Positions 13,873 through 15,550 of a stretch of 15,550 nucleotides of DNA are shown in pieces. The stretch lies in contig JAFVQP010000108.1 of the NCBI GenBank assembly GCA_017504735.1, forward strand, positions 1 to 15,550, written 5' to 3'. The DNA is from Clostridia bacterium. GTDB lineage: Bacteria; Bacillota_A; Clostridia; Christensenellales; Borkfalkiaceae. Each line of letters starts with the position of its first letter. Positions within the stretch are counted from its first letter, which is position 1. Position numbers and translations under genes: made by a program. The notes beneath the pieces are model-generated. The model was given only the letters and a program-made list of their open reading frames with translations, searched no databases and had not been told where the DNA came from.

Positions 13873-14639
13873 TGGCACAGACAAGAATTATCATTTGCGG
13901 TGCATGCGGTAAAATGGGCGGAAACGTCCTTTCCTTGCTTCACGACGATCCCAACGCAACGGCTGTTTGCGGTGTGGATTTGTACCCGAAAGAAATCGGT
14001 ATCCCCGTTTATACCAGCTTTGCGGACGTAAAGGAAGAGGCGGACGTAATCATCGACTTTTCTTCCCCTATCGGTTTGGCTGAACGCTTGGAATATGCAA
14101 AAATGCACAAACTTGGCATTGTCCTCGCTTCTACGGGTTTTACCTCGGAAGACCAAGCATTGATTGCGGAATACGCAAAATCGGTTGCAATTTTTAAAAC
14201 CGCTAACCTTTCCTTGGGGGTAAATTTAATGCAAGCCCTTGTAAAAGCGGCGGCACAGGTGCTTGGGGATAATTATGACGTGGAAATTATCGAACGTCAC
14301 CATAATTTAAAAAAGGATGCCCCCAGCGGTACGGCTTTGATGCTCGCTGACTCCATCAACGAAGCGTTCGACGGTAAAAAACATTACGTAGGCGGTCGCG
14401 AAGGCATCGTCGGCGCACGCGAAAAGAGTGAAATCGGTATCCACGCAGTCCGCGGCGGTACGATTGTCGGCGAACACGAGGTTATGTTTGCTGGTGAGGA
14501 TGAAATGATTACCATCACCCACACCGCAACGTCAAAACGAGTTTTTGCCGTTGGCGCAATCCGCGCAGCGAAGTTCTTACCTCAAAAACAAGCAGGCATG
14601 TACGAGATGAAAGACCTTTTGGCAGAAGAAAACGCATAA
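13872..14639 (+). CDS. dapB: 4-hydroxy-tetrahydrodipicolinate reductase
   Basis: DapB reduces the DapA product to tetrahydrodipicolinate with NAD(P)H. The 255-residue protein has the N-terminal nucleotide loop GACGKMG (10-16), VIIDFSSP (59-66), STGF (87-90) and the signature ERHHNLKKDAPSGTA (141-155). His143/His144 and Lys147 align with E. coli His159/His160 and Lys163. The C-terminal GGTIVGEHEVMF and SKRVFAVGAIRAAKFL are typical. Its ATG shares one base with the dapA stop (TAATG), so translation is coupled. It appears to be the last gene of the operon, followed by a hairpin. Confidence 0.98.
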   Translation: MAQTRIIICGACGKMGGNVLSLLHDDPNATAVCGVDLYPKEIGIPVYTSFADVKEEADVIIDFSSPIGLAERLEYAKMHKLGIVLASTGFTSEDQALIAEYAKSVAIFKTANLSLGVNLMQALVKAAAQVLGDNYDVEIIERHHNLKKDAPSGTALMLADSINEAFDGKKHYVGGREGIVGAREKSEIGIHAVRGGTIVGEHEVMFAGEDEMITITHTATSKRVFAVGAIRAAKFLPQKQAGMYEMKDLLAEENA

Positions 14640-14658
14640 ATGAAAATGATTGTAAAAG

Positions 14659-14690
14659 TACGGCAGGACGATAAACGCCCTGCCGTAAAT
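14659..14690 (+). terminator. Hairpin after dapB, probable end of the lysine operon
   Basis: TACGGCAGG (14659-14667) and CCTGCCGTA (14679-14687) form a perfect 9-bp stem with an 11-nt loop, 20 nt after the dapB stop. Only AAATTATA follows, so it lacks a proper T-tract. It may stabilise the 3' end or terminate with help. Confidence 0.55.
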
Positions 14691-14783
14691 TATACGTCCC
14701 CCCACAGTTATGCACCCTTTTTTATAGATTTCCCTTCCTTTTAAGAAAAATTAAAAATACTTTTTTATAGAGCTGAAAATGAT

Positions 14784-14812
14784 TTGACTTTTCAACTGGT
14801 ATTTGCTATAAT
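14784..14812 (+). promoter_or_regulatory. Strong sigma-A promoter upstream of tRNA-Pro
   Basis: TTGACT (14784-14789), a 17-nt spacer, TATAAT (14807-14812) with TG one base upstream (extended -10). Predicted start near 14819. No protein gene follows on this strand until 15177. The transcript would contain the structured stretch and the tRNA. Confidence 0.88.
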
Positions 14813-14818
14813 GTATGC

Positions 14819-15026
14819 GTTTCTTATGGAATAGAGCAAAGGAAATTTGGTCATCTATTACATTCGGGACACCGCCACCGGTCTTGAAGCAGTGATTTTT
14901 GAAAATCGCTGAACCCCTTGAAAAACCTAACAATTCGGGCGGTACACTTTTCTACAAAACGTTCGAAATAAGTGGGTTGACCACATGTTTGACCACTTAC
15001 GAAAATAGATAAAAAATTGAAAAAAT
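14819..15026 (+). other. Structured non-coding leader between the promoter and tRNA-Pro
   Basis: No convincing protein gene is seen on either strand. A hairpin at 14890-14911 pairs CAGTGATTTT with AAAATCGCTG (10 bp, one G-U). ACCGCC (14871-14876) is complementary to GGCGGT (14938-14943) and could enclose it. ATTCGGG occurs twice (14862-14868, 14933-14939), each near one of these arms. TTGACCAC occurs twice 12 bp apart (14977-14984, 14989-14996), within AAGTGG/CCACTT arms. It may be a processed tRNA leader or a distinct small RNA. No known RNA family is recognised. Confidence 0.45.
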
Positions 15027-15102
15027 CGAGGCGTAGCGCAGCTGGTAGCGCGTCGCGTTCGGGACGCGAAGGTCGTGGGTTCAAATCCCGTCGCCTCGAC
15101 CA
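15027..15102 (+). tRNA. tRNA-Pro, anticodon CGG
   Basis: All arms are present. The acceptor stem is CGAGGCG/CGCCTCG, the D arm GCGC-AGCTGGTA-GCGC, and the anticodon stem TCGCG/CGCGA with loop TTCGGGA (anticodon CGG, reading proline codon CCG). The variable loop is AGGTC, and the T arm GTGGG-TTCAAAT-CCCGT has wobble pairs at its base. Discriminator is A and CCA is encoded (15100-15102). Total length 76 nt. Confidence 0.98.
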
Positions 15103-15122
15103 AATTTAGCGGTTTTACCGCA

Positions 15123-15154
15123 AAAGCCGTAGAGTAAAGATACTTTGCGGCTTT
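15123..15154 (+). terminator. Long hairpin after tRNA-Pro
   Basis: Bases 15123-15136 and 15141-15154 form a 14-bp stem including two G-U pairs, capped by an AAGA loop. Only AAATATATTTAAGG follows, so the U-tract is poor. It could terminate the tRNA transcript, or act as a processing structure if transcription continues into the next gene, whose ribosome binding site starts about 12 nt later. Confidence 0.6.
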
Positions 15155-15176
15155 AAATATATTTAAGGAGGTTCTT

Positions 15177-15467
15177 ATGAGAATAGAACATGGTGATGCA
15201 ATTGTACTAGAGGCTATTGTTCGTAGAGTTTTTTCTTGCGATCGTGGGGCGATGGGCGGATATATTGATGCGGGTCATTTTGAATCCCAGCCATTTGACG
15301 CAGCATTGATAGCGCTTGCCCCTTTATGGCAAAGAACAGATTGTAGCCAAATCGAAAATTTTCTTTTAAAATGGGAGTATGTATTTAGAAAAGGAAATGA
15401 AGATAATGTAAACCCGAAGCTATTTATCAATGAACTTGACGAAATAGTTTCAGATCTTTTAAGGTAA
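15177..15467 (+). CDS. Unrecognised small protein (96 residues)
   Basis: I do not recognise this protein. AAGGAGG 5-6 nt before the ATG is a nearly perfect ribosome binding site, and a 12-bp terminator follows the stop, so the gene is credible. The sequence is acidic and mainly helical, without signal peptide or membrane segment. It has two cysteines (Cys21 in FSCDRGAMGGY and Cys56 in TDCSQIENF), and a C-terminal half rich in Leu, Phe and Glu. The pattern of a compact domain with Trp51 and Trp66 resembles many small accessory proteins but gives no function. It lies 74 nt after tRNA-Pro and may share its transcript. Base use is more AT-rich than in the dap genes, which hints at an accessory origin downstream of a tRNA gene. 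Confidence 0.7.
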   Translation: MRIEHGDAIVLEAIVRRVFSCDRGAMGGYIDAGHFESQPFDAALIALAPLWQRTDCSQIENFLLKWEYVFRKGNEDNVNPKLFINELDEIVSDLLR

Positions 15468-15500
15468 TTTCTTTTCTTTGTTTACTGCGTATCAAATTTT

Positions 15501-15548
15501 GAGGGGTGACGATTGATTTCGTCACCCCTCTTTCATGTCATTTATTTT
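15501..15548 (+). terminator. Strong terminator after the 96-residue gene
   Basis: GAGGGGTGACGA (15501-15512), loop TTGATT and TCGTCACCCCTC (15519-15530) form a perfect 12-bp stem, followed by TTTCATGTCATTTATTTT. It closes the transcript of the small gene. Confidence 0.85.
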
Positions 15549-15550
15549 GC

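Noticed and set aside
14640..14744. Frame of 34 codons starting just after dapB
   Set aside because: It contains the 9-bp post-dapB hairpin, lacks a ribosome binding site of its own and has no plausible protein character.
14977..15017. Tandem TTGACC motifs as a tRNA-proximal promoter
   Set aside because: No acceptable -10 box at a 16-18 nt spacing. Only A-rich sequence follows.
14851..15084. Minus-strand frame of 77 codons across the tRNA and its leader
   Set aside because: Its first part is the antisense of tRNA-Pro, it has no ribosome binding site, and the plus strand carries a strong promoter and the tRNA. It is most likely a by-product of the structured region.
1..15550. CRISPR array, transposase, integrase or rRNA genes
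   Set aside because: No regularly spaced repeats, no transposase or recombinase motifs and no rRNA sequence were seen on either strand.

Overview
The window looks like a chromosomal segment of an endospore-forming Bacillota, probably a clostridial lineage. The main evidence is a full-length spoIVA, which is confined to spore formers. Consensus TTGACA/TATAAT promoters, AGGAGG-type ribosome binding sites, a transcription-terminating lysine riboswitch ahead of asd-dapA-dapB and a CCA-encoding tRNA gene agree with that. I cannot name the genus from sequence alone.

Layout. Positions 1-2380 hold an AT-rich accessory module. It is a type II restriction-modification system made of a C5-cytosine methyltransferase, a downstream PD-(D/E)xK nuclease running off the left edge, and a divergent XRE-type regulator. 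The divergent promoter region carries an array of five related 11-bp half-sites. Positions 2381-2570 are spacer with inverted repeats and a terminator. Positions 2571-3884 encode a lipoprotein alpha/beta-hydrolase with its own consensus promoter.

Positions 4052-11348 are a minus-strand chromosomal block. In transcription order it holds a DUF624/YesL-like membrane protein, a class I SAM methyltransferase, hslO (Hsp33), a TPR protein, a helical-repeat protein, spoIVA and a 51-residue small protein that is easily missed. The four genes from the methyltransferase to the helical-repeat protein are packed with 2-12 nt gaps or a 14 nt overlap and are probably one operon. spoIVA and the small gene each have weak sporulation-sigma-like promoter candidates.

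Positions 11572-14639 are a plus-strand lysine/diaminopimelate operon. It has a near-consensus promoter, a lysine riboswitch with terminator and a visible antiterminator, then asd, dapA and dapB. Together these convert aspartyl phosphate to tetrahydrodipicolinate, the branch point for cell-wall diaminopimelate and lysine. The DapA product also feeds spore dipicolinate synthesis.

Positions 14784-15533 hold a strong promoter, a roughly 200-nt structured non-coding stretch, tRNA-Pro(CGG), an unrecognised 96-residue gene with an excellent ribosome binding site, and a strong terminator.

The observations most worth a second look are the operator array of the restriction-modification system, the small gene after spoIVA with a sporulation-like promoter, the spoIVA promoter candidate inside the preceding terminator, and the structured leader before tRNA-Pro.
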